From JAAOZP01 sp038848185 (GTDB taxonomy: Archaea > Thermoproteota > EX4484-205 > JAAOZP01), in NCBI GenBank assembly GCA_038848185.1, contig JAWCNV010000004.1, positions 50,045-114,044 of the forward strand: a stretch of 64,000 nt of DNA. Direction: 5' to 3'. The notes under the pieces are model-generated. The model was given only the letters and a program-made list of their open reading frames with translations, had not been told where the DNA came from and searched no databases. A program made the position numbers and the translations under genes. The first letter of the stretch is position 1. Each line of letters starts with the position of its first letter. Shown here piece by piece: positions 8,892 to 17,957 of this stretch.

Positions 8892-10920
8892 CGCATAGGA
8901 ACCAAGGTCTCCCTCTGGTAACAACTTTCACCATCGGCCAACTGCAAGTACCGCATACTCTGTCAACAGTATAAACCTTATTAGGGTTCTGTGGTAGAGG
9001 TATTGTAAGGCTGCATTTTTTATCGAAAACATTAGTGCATATTCCGAATCTTTTACCGGTTCTTCTTGAAACGATTATCTTAAGCTCTCCCTCCCCACAT
9101 ACGGGGCATCTTCCAATAGTGTTTTTATCTCTAAGTATAACGATTATCGAGTTTGAAAGATGTTTCCCTATATCTTCCTCCTTGCTTCCTACTTCCCTAA
9201 GTATTTCAGCAAGCTCAGCCTCAGCCATGCTTATGACTTTCTTCTCATCGATAAGTCCTCTCTCTATTTTATCCATGTTAGCTTCAACCTCCCTAGTCAT
9301 TTCAACCGAGAGGATTTTAGGTGAAAACCTGCTTAGAGTAGAGACAAGGTTAAAACCTAGGTCAGTTACTGATATAGATCTGCCAGATATGTAACCCCTC
9401 TTGTAAAGTGTTTCAACTATCTCTGCCCTAGTGGCCTTGGTCCCTATTCCCAGTCTCTCCATCTCCCTAACGAGGGAAGCCGGGTTATAACGGTGAGGAG
9501 GATTTGTGAACTTCTCGTCGGTGACAATCCTTCTAACGGTTAAGCAGTCTCCTTCTCTGAGCAGGGGTATTATCCTGTCCTCAGGAGAATAATATGGAGA
9601 ATATATCTCCAACCATCCTTTCTTAACAATCTCGCTACCCCTAAGAATGAACCTTCTACCCCCAATCTTTAAAGCAACCTTGCAAACAGCCTTCTCCGCA
9701 TCCTCATCGAAAACCGCTAGGAAGCGCCTCGTCACTAAGTCAAGTATTTTAAGCTGGTCAGCGTTCAAACCCTCTTTCCGCTCCCCAGTAGGGTAGATGG
9801 CGGGATGCGCAGGGTCATCTTTCTCACCCTGCTTAGGCGTCAAAACCTCCTTCGAGAATAGTTTTTCAACAGCCTTGGTGTAAGCACTGTTCTCCGAAAG
9901 CTTCTCAAGAATCTCTCTGTAACCTATGTCGGGAGGAAGTTTTTGCGAGGATGTTCTAGGGTACGAGATTAAAGCATTCAGGTATAGAGTTTCAGCTATG
10001 CTGAGGGTTCTTGAAGGAGTGAAGCCGAAAGCACTGTACGCTTCTCTTTGAAGAGTAGTCAGGTCAAAGGGCTCGGGAACACTTATCTTCTCGATTTTTC
10101 TCGTAACCTTTTCAACCAAGGCTTCTTTTGAGTCTGCTTCTGCCGCTATTCTCCTAGCTTCTGAAAGACTCTGCACCCTGTCCTCTTCATACGTGGCCTC
10201 GTATGTTTTCCCGTCGATAATCACCTCTGCAGTTAGAACCCAGTAAGGCAGGGGGATGAAGGTCTCTATAGATATCTCTCTTTCGACAAGAAGGTTTAAA
10301 GTAGGGGTTTGAACTCTTCCGACGCTAAGAACGTAAGGCGTTCTAACAAAGCGCGACACTGATTTTGTCAATGCTCTTGAAAGGTTTATCCCATATAGAA
10401 AATCCACGATGTGTCGTGTCTCACCTGCTTTAACCAGCCCCATGTCCAGTCCCGGCTTCATTCTCCGGAAGGCTTCATGAATCTCTTTCTTCGTTAAAGT
10501 TGAAAGCTTCATTCTGAAAACCCGGTTATCGTCTGAAACCTTGTAAAGAAACCTTAGAACATTGTATCCTATTAGGCTGCCCTCTATATCGTAGTCGCAA
10601 GCGTTAACATAATAATCCGTGTTACCGTTCATCCTGCTCATTTCATCAAGCCATTTCTCAAGCCTCCTGTTGTTCTCAACAATATGCTTGGGAACCCATT
10701 CATAGTCGAAAACAGGATAGACTGACCTGTCCCTATTTCTAGTGGTGAGCTCATACAAGTGGCCCAGGGCTGTTGTAACCAATATCTCTGAATCCCCATT
10801 TCTAACTAGGAATGAGGGCACGAGCCTACCTATTTTCCTAGGCTTCGACTTAGGGTCTAAAGCCTCCGAAATCCTTCTCGCCGCCTCCGGCTTCTCCGCG
10901 ATTATCAGGTATCTTGACAA
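8821..10920 (-). CDS. topA: Type IA DNA topoisomerase (archaeal topoisomerase III/TopA)
   Basis: 699 residues. Relaxes or decatenates DNA by passage through a single-strand break. The Toprim domain opens with LIIAEKPEAARRI and carries an acidic site with D109, D111 and E113 (ACDYDIEGSLIG). The catalytic tyrosine is Y320 in LISYPRTSS, followed by the MERLGIGTKATRAEI motif. Two C-terminal zinc ribbons follow (CPVCG paired with a later C..C; CGTC with CVNPSC). No reverse-gyrase helicase domain is attached. The C-terminal 71 bp overlap the zinc-protein gene on the other strand. Confidence 0.94.
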   Translation of the reverse strand: MSRYLIIAEKPEAARRISEALDPKSKPRKIGRLVPSFLVRNGDSEILVTTALGHLYELTTRNRDRSVYPVFDYEWVPKHIVENNRRLEKWLDEMSRMNGNTDYYVNACDYDIEGSLIGYNVLRFLYKVSDDNRVFRMKLSTLTKKEIHEAFRRMKPGLDMGLVKAGETRHIVDFLYGINLSRALTKSVSRFVRTPYVLSVGRVQTPTLNLLVEREISIETFIPLPYWVLTAEVIIDGKTYEATYEEDRVQSLSEARRIAAEADSKEALVEKVTRKIEKISVPEPFDLTTLQREAYSAFGFTPSRTLSIAETLYLNALISYPRTSSQKLPPDIGYREILEKLSENSAYTKAVEKLFSKEVLTPKQGEKDDPAHPAIYPTGERKEGLNADQLKILDLVTRRFLAVFDEDAEKAVCKVALKIGGRRFILRGSEIVKKGWLEIYSPYYSPEDRIIPLLREGDCLTVRRIVTDEKFTNPPHRYNPASLVREMERLGIGTKATRAEIVETLYKRGYISGRSISVTDLGFNLVSTLSRFSPKILSVEMTREVEANMDKIERGLIDEKKVISMAEAELAEILREVGSKEEDIGKHLSNSIIVILRDKNTIGRCPVCGEGELKIIVSRRTGKRFGICTNVFDKKCSLTIPLPQNPNKVYTVDRVCGTCSWPMVKVVTRGRPWFLCVNPSCPGKTNRSRKAGEDRGGKV

Positions 10921-11052
10921 GAGCCCTAATCCTACATTAAAACCTCTATTTAAATCGCTTCACGCCTTCTCTATTCTAAAAGTTTTCATGCGAGAAAATA
11001 CATTTTTATACTCCCTTTCGAAAGGCCGAAGGAAGGGTAGACGAGTTAAGAA

Positions 11053-13653
11053 ATGATGAGGGCTAGGGAGATCGTTAGAAAGACCTCCGGTTTAATGCCG
11101 AGTATTAGTACCCAATCCTATGTTAAAACATCAATCTTCATAACCCTAATACTGTTATCTATAGCCGTAAGGCTTCACAATTTTCCACTCGGATTCTATC
11201 TTGGAGAATTCGACCCCTACTGGCACTACCGGAGTGCGGAATACATAATGGAGAACGGTCTCTCCGCCTTCTTAGAGTGGGTTGACTACATGAGCTGGTA
11301 CCCCTATGGTAGGGCTGCAGCAGCATCCACGCCTCCGGGTCTTCCATTGGCAGCAGTGGGTCTTCACGCTTTCCTTAACGCTTTAGGTGTCACGCTTTCC
11401 CTGATGGATGTCGCCATACTCTTCCCGCCCTTTATATCTGTGCTCGCCGTCATCATCATGTTCTTCATGGGCAGGGAGCTTTCAGGAGACGACTGGGTGG
11501 GGCTGCTTGCAATGCTGTTCCTAGCTTTCAACGGGAGCTTCATCGACAGGTCTCACTTGGGCTTCTTTAAGCATGAGTGCTTAGGAATACCGCTTATAGC
11601 TATCTCCGCATACCTCTTCGTTAAGTCAGTTAAATCTGAAAACGTTAGCAAGCTTCTCCTATACTCAATATTGTCAGGCTTAGTCTTAGGCTACCTCTGT
11701 ATTTCTTGGACCGCCTACGTATATATGGTTGGCCTCGTCGCGCTTTTTTCAATACTTGTCGCGCTTTTCACCGGCCGTGAGACAACAGATAGGACATTGA
11801 TAGCATATGCGGTAACCATGGGGATATCCATACTGATCGCTATCCAGTTTCCGCGGCCTGGGGAGGGTGCAATATACTCCGTATATTACATTGCTGTGAT
11901 CGTGGGCTTCGTGGCCGTATTGCTTATGAGGTATCTTAAACGGGTGGAGGCCTCACTAACTATTCCAATACTAATAGGCTTCACAGCATTAGCCTTGTCA
12001 GCCACAATACTTCTCTTTAACACCGGCTTATTCTCATCATTAATGGGTAAGATGTTGGCGGTGGTTAACCCTTCGGCTCGTTTCGAGCAGCCTATAGTGG
12101 AGTCTGTGGCTGAGCATAAGATGAGCACCTGGTACTCACTGTTCACGGATCACGGTCTTCTCCTACTGTTGTTCGCTATTGGAACCGTTTCAAGCATCTT
12201 TCAAGGAGACAAGGTTAGTAAAATATTCATAATCTCCGCTGGCTTAAGCTCTCTCTACTTTGCCAACATGATGGTGAGAATAGGGCTGGTCTTCTCTCCC
12301 TTCGTCTCGTTCATAGCTGCAGTAGGCTGCTCCTCGTTAATCAACTACTCTTATCCAGCCATCTCTGAAAGAATTAAAATAGGGAGGAGGGTAGCTGCTC
12401 CACGTAAAACCGGCATATGGGGGCTGGTGCTCTCAGCGGTTCTAATACTTTACGCGGGTTACCATGGGATCAACACCGGTATTTCTATGCATGTGCAAGG
12501 AGAAGGGGGAGCCTCTCTTCCAACCTCCTCCATCCCGGCAGCATACTCCTTCCCAGACTGGATTGAAGCATTAACATGGATACGCTACAACACTCCACCA
12601 GGTTCAGTAGTCTTATCATGGTGGGACTACGGATACTGGATTACCACGTTGGGTGAAAGACCCACATTAATAGATAACGCGACGATAAACTCCACGCAGG
12701 TTGCTGTCGTGGGCAGGATATTTATGTCTAACGATACTGTTGCAATCCCCCTGTTGAAAAAATACAATATCTCATACATAACAGTGTTCTCCATGCTTCC
12801 ATGGCACTGGTATATTGGGAGAAGCATCGGGCTTTGGGGCGACGAGGGTAAGTGGACATGGATGGCCGCCATAGGGTACAACCTGATGCCTGTTAACTCA
12901 AGCTACAACTGGATCTCTAACGACTATAGGGAAGGAGGCTACGCTGATTTAAACCTAACTAGAGACATGCAGGATACAACAATGTACTCATACTCTGGGC
13001 AGGAAATAAAATACCTTCCCTCAGGGGGGGTCGTGTTGCCTAGAGGGGATTCTGTTCTCGCAAGACTCATAGTTAATACATACATGGAGCATCTTAAAGG
13101 ATTGGGGGTTTCTCCGCCGGAAAGGTTCCAGTTATCCACCTCGCCTTTCTATGAGCTGGTGTTCGTATCCCCCACTTGGGGCTTCGTATCAGTGTACAAG
13201 GTTAACTATAATGCTTCATACGGGGAGGAAAACATGGTTCTAGGCTCCTCTACAGGAACGGCTTTAAGAAACTCTTCGAAGCTTTACGTGCTGCCGCTGA
13301 TACCTGATACAAACATGGTGATTGATGTTAAGGACATGCGTATGGAGGAGGGGGAGGCTCAGGTGGATAATGCTTCAAGGGTTTTAAAGGCAAACGTCTC
13401 CTTGGTGGTTAAGGTTAACGGGAACGTTGAAAGGCTTTACCCGGTTTCACTGGGCGAGTACAGGCTTATCTACGATGCTGGTTCTCTGCAGATTACGGTT
13501 AACCAAACGCTGATTGAAACTGTTCCGCTGCCTGAGGATGCGAGTAGTGTTGAAGCAGGGTTCCTAATGTTTGCTGAAGGCGTGGAGACGGGTAGCGTAA
13601 CCAGCCCGGCTTACGCTTATGTTAGCTACGAGGTAAGAATAGAGATACCGTGA
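11053..13653 (+). CDS. aglB: Oligosaccharyltransferase AglB/STT3
   Basis: 866-residue integral membrane catalytic subunit that transfers a lipid-linked glycan to Asn of N-X-S/T sequons on the outer face of the membrane. The GT-C architecture is clear: first-loop acidic motif GEFDPYWHYR with D54, a second motif at GFFKHECLGIPL (about residue 172), about 13 hydrophobic segments to residue 480, the catalytic WWDYGYW motif near residue 523 and a soluble C-terminal beta domain. It stands alone between topA (divergent) and the PAC2 gene (convergent). Likely partners in lipid-linked glycan assembly are at 56119-62373. Confidence 0.95.
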   Translation: MMRAREIVRKTSGLMPSISTQSYVKTSIFITLILLSIAVRLHNFPLGFYLGEFDPYWHYRSAEYIMENGLSAFLEWVDYMSWYPYGRAAAASTPPGLPLAAVGLHAFLNALGVTLSLMDVAILFPPFISVLAVIIMFFMGRELSGDDWVGLLAMLFLAFNGSFIDRSHLGFFKHECLGIPLIAISAYLFVKSVKSENVSKLLLYSILSGLVLGYLCISWTAYVYMVGLVALFSILVALFTGRETTDRTLIAYAVTMGISILIAIQFPRPGEGAIYSVYYIAVIVGFVAVLLMRYLKRVEASLTIPILIGFTALALSATILLFNTGLFSSLMGKMLAVVNPSARFEQPIVESVAEHKMSTWYSLFTDHGLLLLLFAIGTVSSIFQGDKVSKIFIISAGLSSLYFANMMVRIGLVFSPFVSFIAAVGCSSLINYSYPAISERIKIGRRVAAPRKTGIWGLVLSAVLILYAGYHGINTGISMHVQGEGGASLPTSSIPAAYSFPDWIEALTWIRYNTPPGSVVLSWWDYGYWITTLGERPTLIDNATINSTQVAVVGRIFMSNDTVAIPLLKKYNISYITVFSMLPWHWYIGRSIGLWGDEGKWTWMAAIGYNLMPVNSSYNWISNDYREGGYADLNLTRDMQDTTMYSYSGQEIKYLPSGGVVLPRGDSVLARLIVNTYMEHLKGLGVSPPERFQLSTSPFYELVFVSPTWGFVSVYKVNYNASYGEENMVLGSSTGTALRNSSKLYVLPLIPDTNMVIDVKDMRMEEGEAQVDNASRVLKANVSLVVKVNGNVERLYPVSLGEYRLIYDAGSLQITVNQTLIETVPLPEDASSVEAGFLMFAEGVETGSVTSPAYAYVSYEVRIEIP

Positions 13654-13662
13654 AAAAACTTT

Positions 13663-14520
13663 TCAACTCACGTAGTCCGGCGGCCTAAATGCCTCCGCTA
13701 TTTTCCGTGCCCTCTCATCCTGCATCAACTGCTTAACCTTCTTCTCATACCTACCTATTATCTCGTTTATCCGTTCCTCCTCACGCTGGAAGTCGCTAAT
13801 ATCTACGTTGAGGTTTAGGAACCTGTTCAACACGTTTAAAACCTCCCTAGATCCTTCAGCGTCTGGACGTATACTGGTTGTCTCACCAAGTATGCATACA
13901 GCGTCAACACCCATTATGCTGCTTATCCCAAGTATGATCCCTGATAATCCGACCACAGGGGTTCCAACCTCAGCCTTTTTGCAACCCGCTTCCTCGAGCT
14001 TTTTCAACAGCTGCTTACTGCTTGCNNNNNNNNNNNNNNNNNNNNNNNNNNNNNNNNNNNNNNNNNNNNNNNNNNNNNNNNNNNNNNNNNNNNNNNNNNN
14101 NNNNNNNNNNNNNNNNNNNNNNNNTCTAACCCCTTTCTTAACCAGAAACTTCAGCAGCTTCATAGCGACATCGTACTCTCCCCAAATATTCTCAAGATGT
14201 TCGTCAGCCGTAACTATAAGCAGGCTCGAACCGTTAAACAGTTTTTCGCTCCCGTATATTTTCACCGCGGTGATTCTAGCTACCCCCCTACTGCCCACTA
14301 TAACTTGGTTGCTGAAATAGGGTGATGTCACTATGCCTATAAGCCTCGTGTTAAGCTTTCTGGCCAAGTATCTAGAGATTATCCCGCCGATCCTACCTAA
14401 ACCTGGTAATCCAATTATGACAAGAGGGTTAACGATCTTGATTTTACCTTTAATCCATATCTTTGTCTCCATCAACGGCATATCCTTCACGCGGATACTC
14501 GTAAACTGTTTTTCAGACAT
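13663..14520 (-). CDS. PAC2-family (proteasome assembly chaperone-like) protein
   Basis: About 285 residues as drawn, including 33 unknown. Family text: NPLVIIGLPGLGRIGGIISRYL near the start, ADEHLENIWGEYDVA in the middle and VVGLSGIILGISS with a CILGETTS segment after the gap. The C-terminal 60 residues are a charged helix. PAC2 proteins in archaea are found beside Nop10 and aIF2-alpha, as here; their biochemical role is unsettled. The N run (14026-14124) replaces the stretch that normally reads like LGGY...VYGA, so unlike the other gaps this one probably hides real sequence of about 60-75 bases. Confidence 0.85.
   Translation of the reverse strand: MSEKQFTSIRVKDMPLMETKIWIKGKIKIVNPLVIIGLPGLGRIGGIISRYLARKLNTRLIGIVTSPYFSNQVIVGSRGVARITAVKIYGSEKLFNGSSLLIVTADEHLENIWGEYDVAMKLLKFLVKKGVRXXXXXXXXXXXXXXXXXXXXXXXXXXXXXXXXXASSKQLLKKLEEAGCKKAEVGTPVVGLSGIILGISSIMGVDAVCILGETTSIRPDAEGSREVLNVLNRFLNLNVDISDFQREEERINEIIGRYEKKVKQLMQDERARKIAEAFRPPDYVS
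14026..14124. other. Assembly gap (99 N) inside PAC2 gene
   Basis: No overlap between flanks. Comparison with the PAC2 family pattern suggests about 20-25 residues are missing, so this gap appears genuine. Confidence 0.85.
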
Positions 14521-14625
14521 CCTCCTACCCTCTTCCTATCTCCTAATAAATTAATCTGAAGTGTTTAACAGTGGACATGTATTTAACGCTTAATAACAGC
14601 CTGCCCTTCCCATTTAAGAAACCTG

Positions 14626-14811
14626 ATGACTGCTAGGAGGCTACGTAAATGTCCGAAGTGCAGGAGATACATGCTTGTAGAAGTATGTAAGAAATGCGGC
14701 GTAAAAACGCATAGTCCTCATCCTCCAAAGTTTTCTCTTGATGATCCTTTCATCGAGTATAAGGTTGAGGCTCTTCTAGAAACCATGGGAAAATCTGGGA
14801 AAACCAGTTAA
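14626..14811 (+). CDS. nop10: H/ACA RNP protein Nop10
   Basis: 61 residues with the Nop10 zinc ribbon CPKCRRYMLVEVCKKCG (residues 9-25), then HPPKFSLDDPF, the family's linker and C-terminal helix. It scaffolds Cbf5 in RNA-guided pseudouridylation. In many archaea it lies in line within the L44e-S27e-aIF2-alpha-Nop10-PAC2 series; here it is on the opposite strand from both neighbours. The start ATG is fixed by length and family; a TATA-like TATTTAAC lies about 40 bases upstream. Confidence 0.93.
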   Translation: MTARRLRKCPKCRRYMLVEVCKKCGVKTHSPHPPKFSLDDPFIEYKVEALLETMGKSGKTS

Positions 14812-14821
14812 AACATGGGTA

Positions 14822-15595
14822 TTACCCCTTTTCTTCAAGGGTCTTCAGGGTTCCCCCCTTCTCCTTCGTCATCTCATTCAGTTTGACCAGAACCTCTTCC
14901 GCTGCCTTCTTAATCCTCTTAGGCTCATGCGATGATAGGGTTATGGAGTACCTTGGTGCAGCAACCACTTTGGTCTCCACCGTAACATCTTTCCCGCTCA
15001 TTTTTTCAACCTCCCCGAAAACGCTTTTCAGCTTCTCCAAACCATTTTTGTCAGTGAAGTATAGTCTGACGAGTATCGTCTTCTTCGCCTTCTTCCTAAT
15101 CAGCTCCCTGGCTGCGAGCTCGTATACTGCCTCTCTAGCCTCGTTGCTAAGCCTTGTCCTAGCTAAAGTGTTCTCTCCCTCCATGACTGCTTTTCTAAGA
15201 GCTTCAGTAACGCTCCCGTATTTCTCAACCAGCTTCCTCTTAGTGTCCTCTAAAACTTCCTTTGGTATCGAATACTTCGCCGCTACATCGTTAAAAATCT
15301 CCAGCGCCTTCTTCTCCGCCCTCCAACTTCTCATTACTGAGCGGGCTTCCGCCTTACTCAACTGTTTTAACGATACGAAAACTCTTTCTCCCGTTCTGCT
15401 TATTTTTATGATTCTTACGACAACCATTTGGCCAATCTTAAAATCTTGTAGGCCTCTCCCTCGGGGTATTTCCGAAACATGCAGGAAAACTTCCCTATCA
15501 GTTATTTCCTCACTGTCGAGCAGAAGTCCGAAATCAGTTATCTCCTTAACCTTGCAGACAAGAAGGTCTCCTGCTGAAACTGTTTCATGATACAT
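14822..15595 (-). CDS. eif2a: Translation initiation factor aIF2 subunit alpha
   Basis: 257 residues. Part of the aIF2 heterotrimer that delivers initiator tRNA to the 30S subunit. An N-terminal S1/OB domain (GDLLVCKVKEITDFG, VFLHVSEIPRG, at residues 9-75) is followed by the helical middle domain (SWRAEKKALEIFNDVAAKYS) and a C-terminal alpha-beta domain. Length is standard. Downstream of S27e by two bases, so translation is probably coupled in the L44e-S27e-aIF2-alpha operon. Confidence 0.95.
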   Translation of the reverse strand: MYHETVSAGDLLVCKVKEITDFGLLLDSEEITDREVFLHVSEIPRGRGLQDFKIGQMVVVRIIKISRTGERVFVSLKQLSKAEARSVMRSWRAEKKALEIFNDVAAKYSIPKEVLEDTKRKLVEKYGSVTEALRKAVMEGENTLARTRLSNEAREAVYELAARELIRKKAKKTILVRLYFTDKNGLEKLKSVFGEVEKMSGKDVTVETKVVAAPRYSITLSSHEPKRIKKAAEEVLVKLNEMTKEKGGTLKTLEEKG

Positions 15596-15597
15596 TC

Positions 15598-15786
15598 TCA
15601 GCCATAAACCTCTATGATTTCTCCTAAGACCTCTCCTTTACCGCCGGTGCTCTTAACAATGGTTCTTCCGCACGTCCTGCACTTAACGTTTGACGCTGTT
15701 TTCTCAAAGATTATCTGCTCATTAGAGCATTGATTGCACCTTACTTTAAGAAAACGAGACCTTGGTTTTAACGGTGCCTTCTCCAT
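15598..15786 (-). CDS. rps27e: 30S ribosomal protein S27e
   Basis: 62 residues. Zinc-ribbon ribosomal protein with FLKVRCNQCSNEQ and VKCRTCGRT, giving the C-x2-C / C-x2-C pair. Starts one base after the L44e stop and ends two bases before aIF2-alpha, so it is the middle gene of a tight operon. Confidence 0.95.
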   Translation of the reverse strand: MEKAPLKPRSRFLKVRCNQCSNEQIIFEKTASNVKCRTCGRTIVKSTGGKGEVLGEIIEVYG

Positions 15787-16065
15787 TTACCTAGCCACCT
15801 CCAGCTTCTTAATTCTTATACCCTTCTTCTGTACCACGTAGCCGCACTTGGAGCATTTTAACTTTAAAGTCTGTTTCTTGGTTGTTTTAACCGGTTTTGC
15901 AAGCGGTGCTTTCTGTCCTCCATAGCCATGCCTGTCCACTCTCTCATGATGCCTTTCTCCCGCAGCCATCTTCCTCCTCTTACCTGTTTTAAGCAGGCTG
16001 ATAGAGTGCACCGTATACTGCCGACACTTCGGGCAATACGTGTTAATCTTATCCGGAATCTTCAT
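15787..16065 (-). CDS. rpl44e: 50S ribosomal protein L44e
   Basis: 92 residues. Zinc-binding large-subunit protein; the first C-x2-C is in NTYCPKCRQYT and the second in LKCSKCGYV, with the basic GRRKMAAGERHHER and GYGGQ segments between. Directly abuts S27e and lies 23 bp downstream of the GINS gene, giving the replication-translation gene order known from several archaeal genomes. Confidence 0.95.
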   Translation of the reverse strand: MKIPDKINTYCPKCRQYTVHSISLLKTGKRRKMAAGERHHERVDRHGYGGQKAPLAKPVKTTKKQTLKLKCSKCGYVVQKKGIRIKKLEVAR

Positions 16066-16088
16066 GGATTCAGCGTTTTTCAGAAGCC

Positions 16089-16613
16089 TTAAGTTATAAA
16101 GATTTCCTCCGCCGCCTTATTATCCTCTAGAATCTTAGCTACTGAATAAGGTATGTTTACTAAGCACCCTGCTGGGTACGGCCCATACTCCTTCCCGTCT
16201 TCCCCAATAAACCTGTCTATATCCCTAACTATTATTGCTAGGGTTTTCCTGTTCCTAGCCTCCTTAAGAGGCTGCGAAACCAAGAGCCTCAAGTCAAGCT
16301 CAGGTATTGCAGATGAAAACTTTGAAAGATTATTCGGGTCTTGATTCGCCATTTTTTCAAGGGTCTTAACACTAGCCAGAAGGCTCTTCAGTAAGCGTGT
16401 TCTAACACCGTCTTCAAGCAGGCTCTTCACAGCACCGTAATACCATTCAAGTATCCTTCTTTTGCTTGAAGTCTTATCGACCAGCTGTAACTCGTTCTTT
16501 ATCAGTATTAACAATTCTGCCAAAGTCTCTGTGTCAAGGCTTGAGTAATCATGTTCTTTGTTTTTCCTCAAAGATTCCAACAGTCTCTTTAATACAGCAC
16601 TATCTTCCGACAT
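16089..16613 (-). CDS. GINS complex subunit (Gins15/51 type)
   Basis: 174 residues. Component of the replicative CMG-like helicase. The N-terminal two thirds is a helical A domain and the C-terminal 50 residues form the beta-rich B domain (IVRDIDRFIGEDGKEYGPY, then AGCLVNIPYSVAKIL). A-then-B order identifies the Gins15/51 class. It overlaps the end of the primase small subunit gene by 14 bp and precedes L44e. Confidence 0.85.
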   Translation of the reverse strand: MSEDSAVLKRLLESLRKNKEHDYSSLDTETLAELLILIKNELQLVDKTSSKRRILEWYYGAVKSLLEDGVRTRLLKSLLASVKTLEKMANQDPNNLSKFSSAIPELDLRLLVSQPLKEARNRKTLAIIVRDIDRFIGEDGKEYGPYPAGCLVNIPYSVAKILEDNKAAEEIFIT

Positions 16614-17957
16614 ACTCTCCCAATCCCTTACACACGATGTATACTGCTGCGTAAACAGGCAACTCTACCTCTTCATCCTTAAAAGGCCCGAATATTCTTC
16701 CTCCCAGTTTAAACCTCGGGGCTATCCTAACTTTTAAAACAGTCTCCTCATCACTGAAGGCAACAGCCTCCTTCAAAGGGTTGAGGGAGTGTAGTTCATC
16801 ATGCCGAATCCTCTTCTTAACCATGCCACTGTTACTATTGATGCTGCCAGGCATCCTCATCAACCTATGCATATCGATGGTTACAACAGGGTCAATCCTC
16901 ACTTTAAGCTCTTCAATAGCGTTCTCAAGCTGTTTTAATATTCTTTTCTCGCCGTGCACAGTTTTAGATTTACCTGTGGAGTAAAGCATCTCAAAAACCC
17001 TACTGTAAACCCTCTTCTTAACCCCTCTCAAATCCCTGCTTCTAAAAACCATCCCCCCTCTTAAGAAGCTGAGCAGCTCCTTCTCCTCTAACCCCTGAAT
17101 CAGCAGGTAATCTACAATCTCCCTTCTACCCTCCCCCGTTATATGCATAAACTCCTCTTGGTTTACATGCACATGGTAGCCCCTGTTTCCACTGAAGAAA
17201 ACAGATACATGCTCCCTGTCTACCCCAAAATCGGTTGTTAAAACATTTATCAGCTTCTCCGTCTCCTTCAAGGCTTCTCTCAACTGCTCCTCGCTAACCA
17301 GTTTGATTAAATCTGTTTTAGAGCCGCAGGCAGGACATTTCTCTTCTCCTCCCAAACCGTATTGGCCGCACTTCTGGCAAAGCCACGCGGAGTCCTGCTC
17401 TGAAGACCCGCTCGGCGGTTCAGCATCTATGTCNNNNNNNNNNNNNNNNNNNNNNNNNNNNNNNNNNNNNNNNNNNNNNNNNNNNNNNNNNNNNNNNNNN
17501 NNNNNNNNNNNNNNNNNNNNNNNNNNNNNTTGATTAAATCTGTTTTAGAGCCGCAGGCAGGACATTTCTCTTCTCCTCCCAAACCGTATTGGCCGCACTT
17601 CTGGCAAAGCCACGCGGAGTCCTGCTCTGAAGACCCGCTCGGCGGTTCAGCATCTATATCGAAGAAAAGCTCTGCATTCGTCAGCTTCTTCTCAGACATA
17701 TCTCTGTTTCCAGGATCCTCGTAGTTAGCGGCGGAAACATAAATGTCAAACGGAACCTCGCTCAGGACGAACCTGTGGAATTCCTCCAGACTGCTAAAAC
17801 ACTTGTGTCTAAGCATGCTCCCCTCCTTGTTCAGGAAGAAACCGAACTCCCTGTTTTTTATCGGACTTGGAGGCATTAAATCATTAATGTTATCATAGTA
17901 GTATTTGAAGAACTCTCTCTTAAGAAACTCCATGCTTGTCTGCAACATGTTTCTCAC
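16600..17957 (-). CDS. priS: DNA primase small (catalytic) subunit, split by an assembly artefact
   Basis: Makes primers for replication together with PriL. The N-terminal piece has the catalytic acidic pair D100/D102 in ELFFDIDAE and a zinc knuckle (C118, C121, C132, C135). The C-terminal piece has the SGNRGYH nucleotide-binding motif and MRMPGSI. The two pieces are separated by 96 N flanked by a 131 bp duplicate. Removing N and one copy gives one continuous 376-residue frame, normal for PriS. The ATG at 17933 (MEFLKREFF) is closer to relatives' starts than the ATG at 17957. Overlaps PriL upstream and GINS downstream, so all are cotranscribed. Confidence 0.93.
17303..17433 (-). repeat. 131 bp artefactual duplicate, copy 1 (other copy 17530-17660)
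   Basis: Identical to 17530-17660 except one base (17431 G versus 17658 A, three bases from the contig end). The copies sit on either side of a run of N within priS. Best read as overlapping contig ends joined without merging, not as a biological repeat. Confidence 0.93.
17434..17529. other. Assembly gap (96 N) inside priS
   Basis: Flanked by 131 bp duplicates; the true gap length is negative (an unmerged overlap). Confidence 0.93.

Noticed and set aside
14883..15590. 235-codon open frame antisense to aIF2-alpha
   Set aside because: It mirrors a real, well-conserved gene on the other strand and has low-complexity serine/phenylalanine text; it is a shadow frame.
17303..17660. Biological direct repeat or duplicated primase segment
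   Set aside because: Copies meet exactly at a run of N, differ by one end base, and collapse to a perfect single gene.
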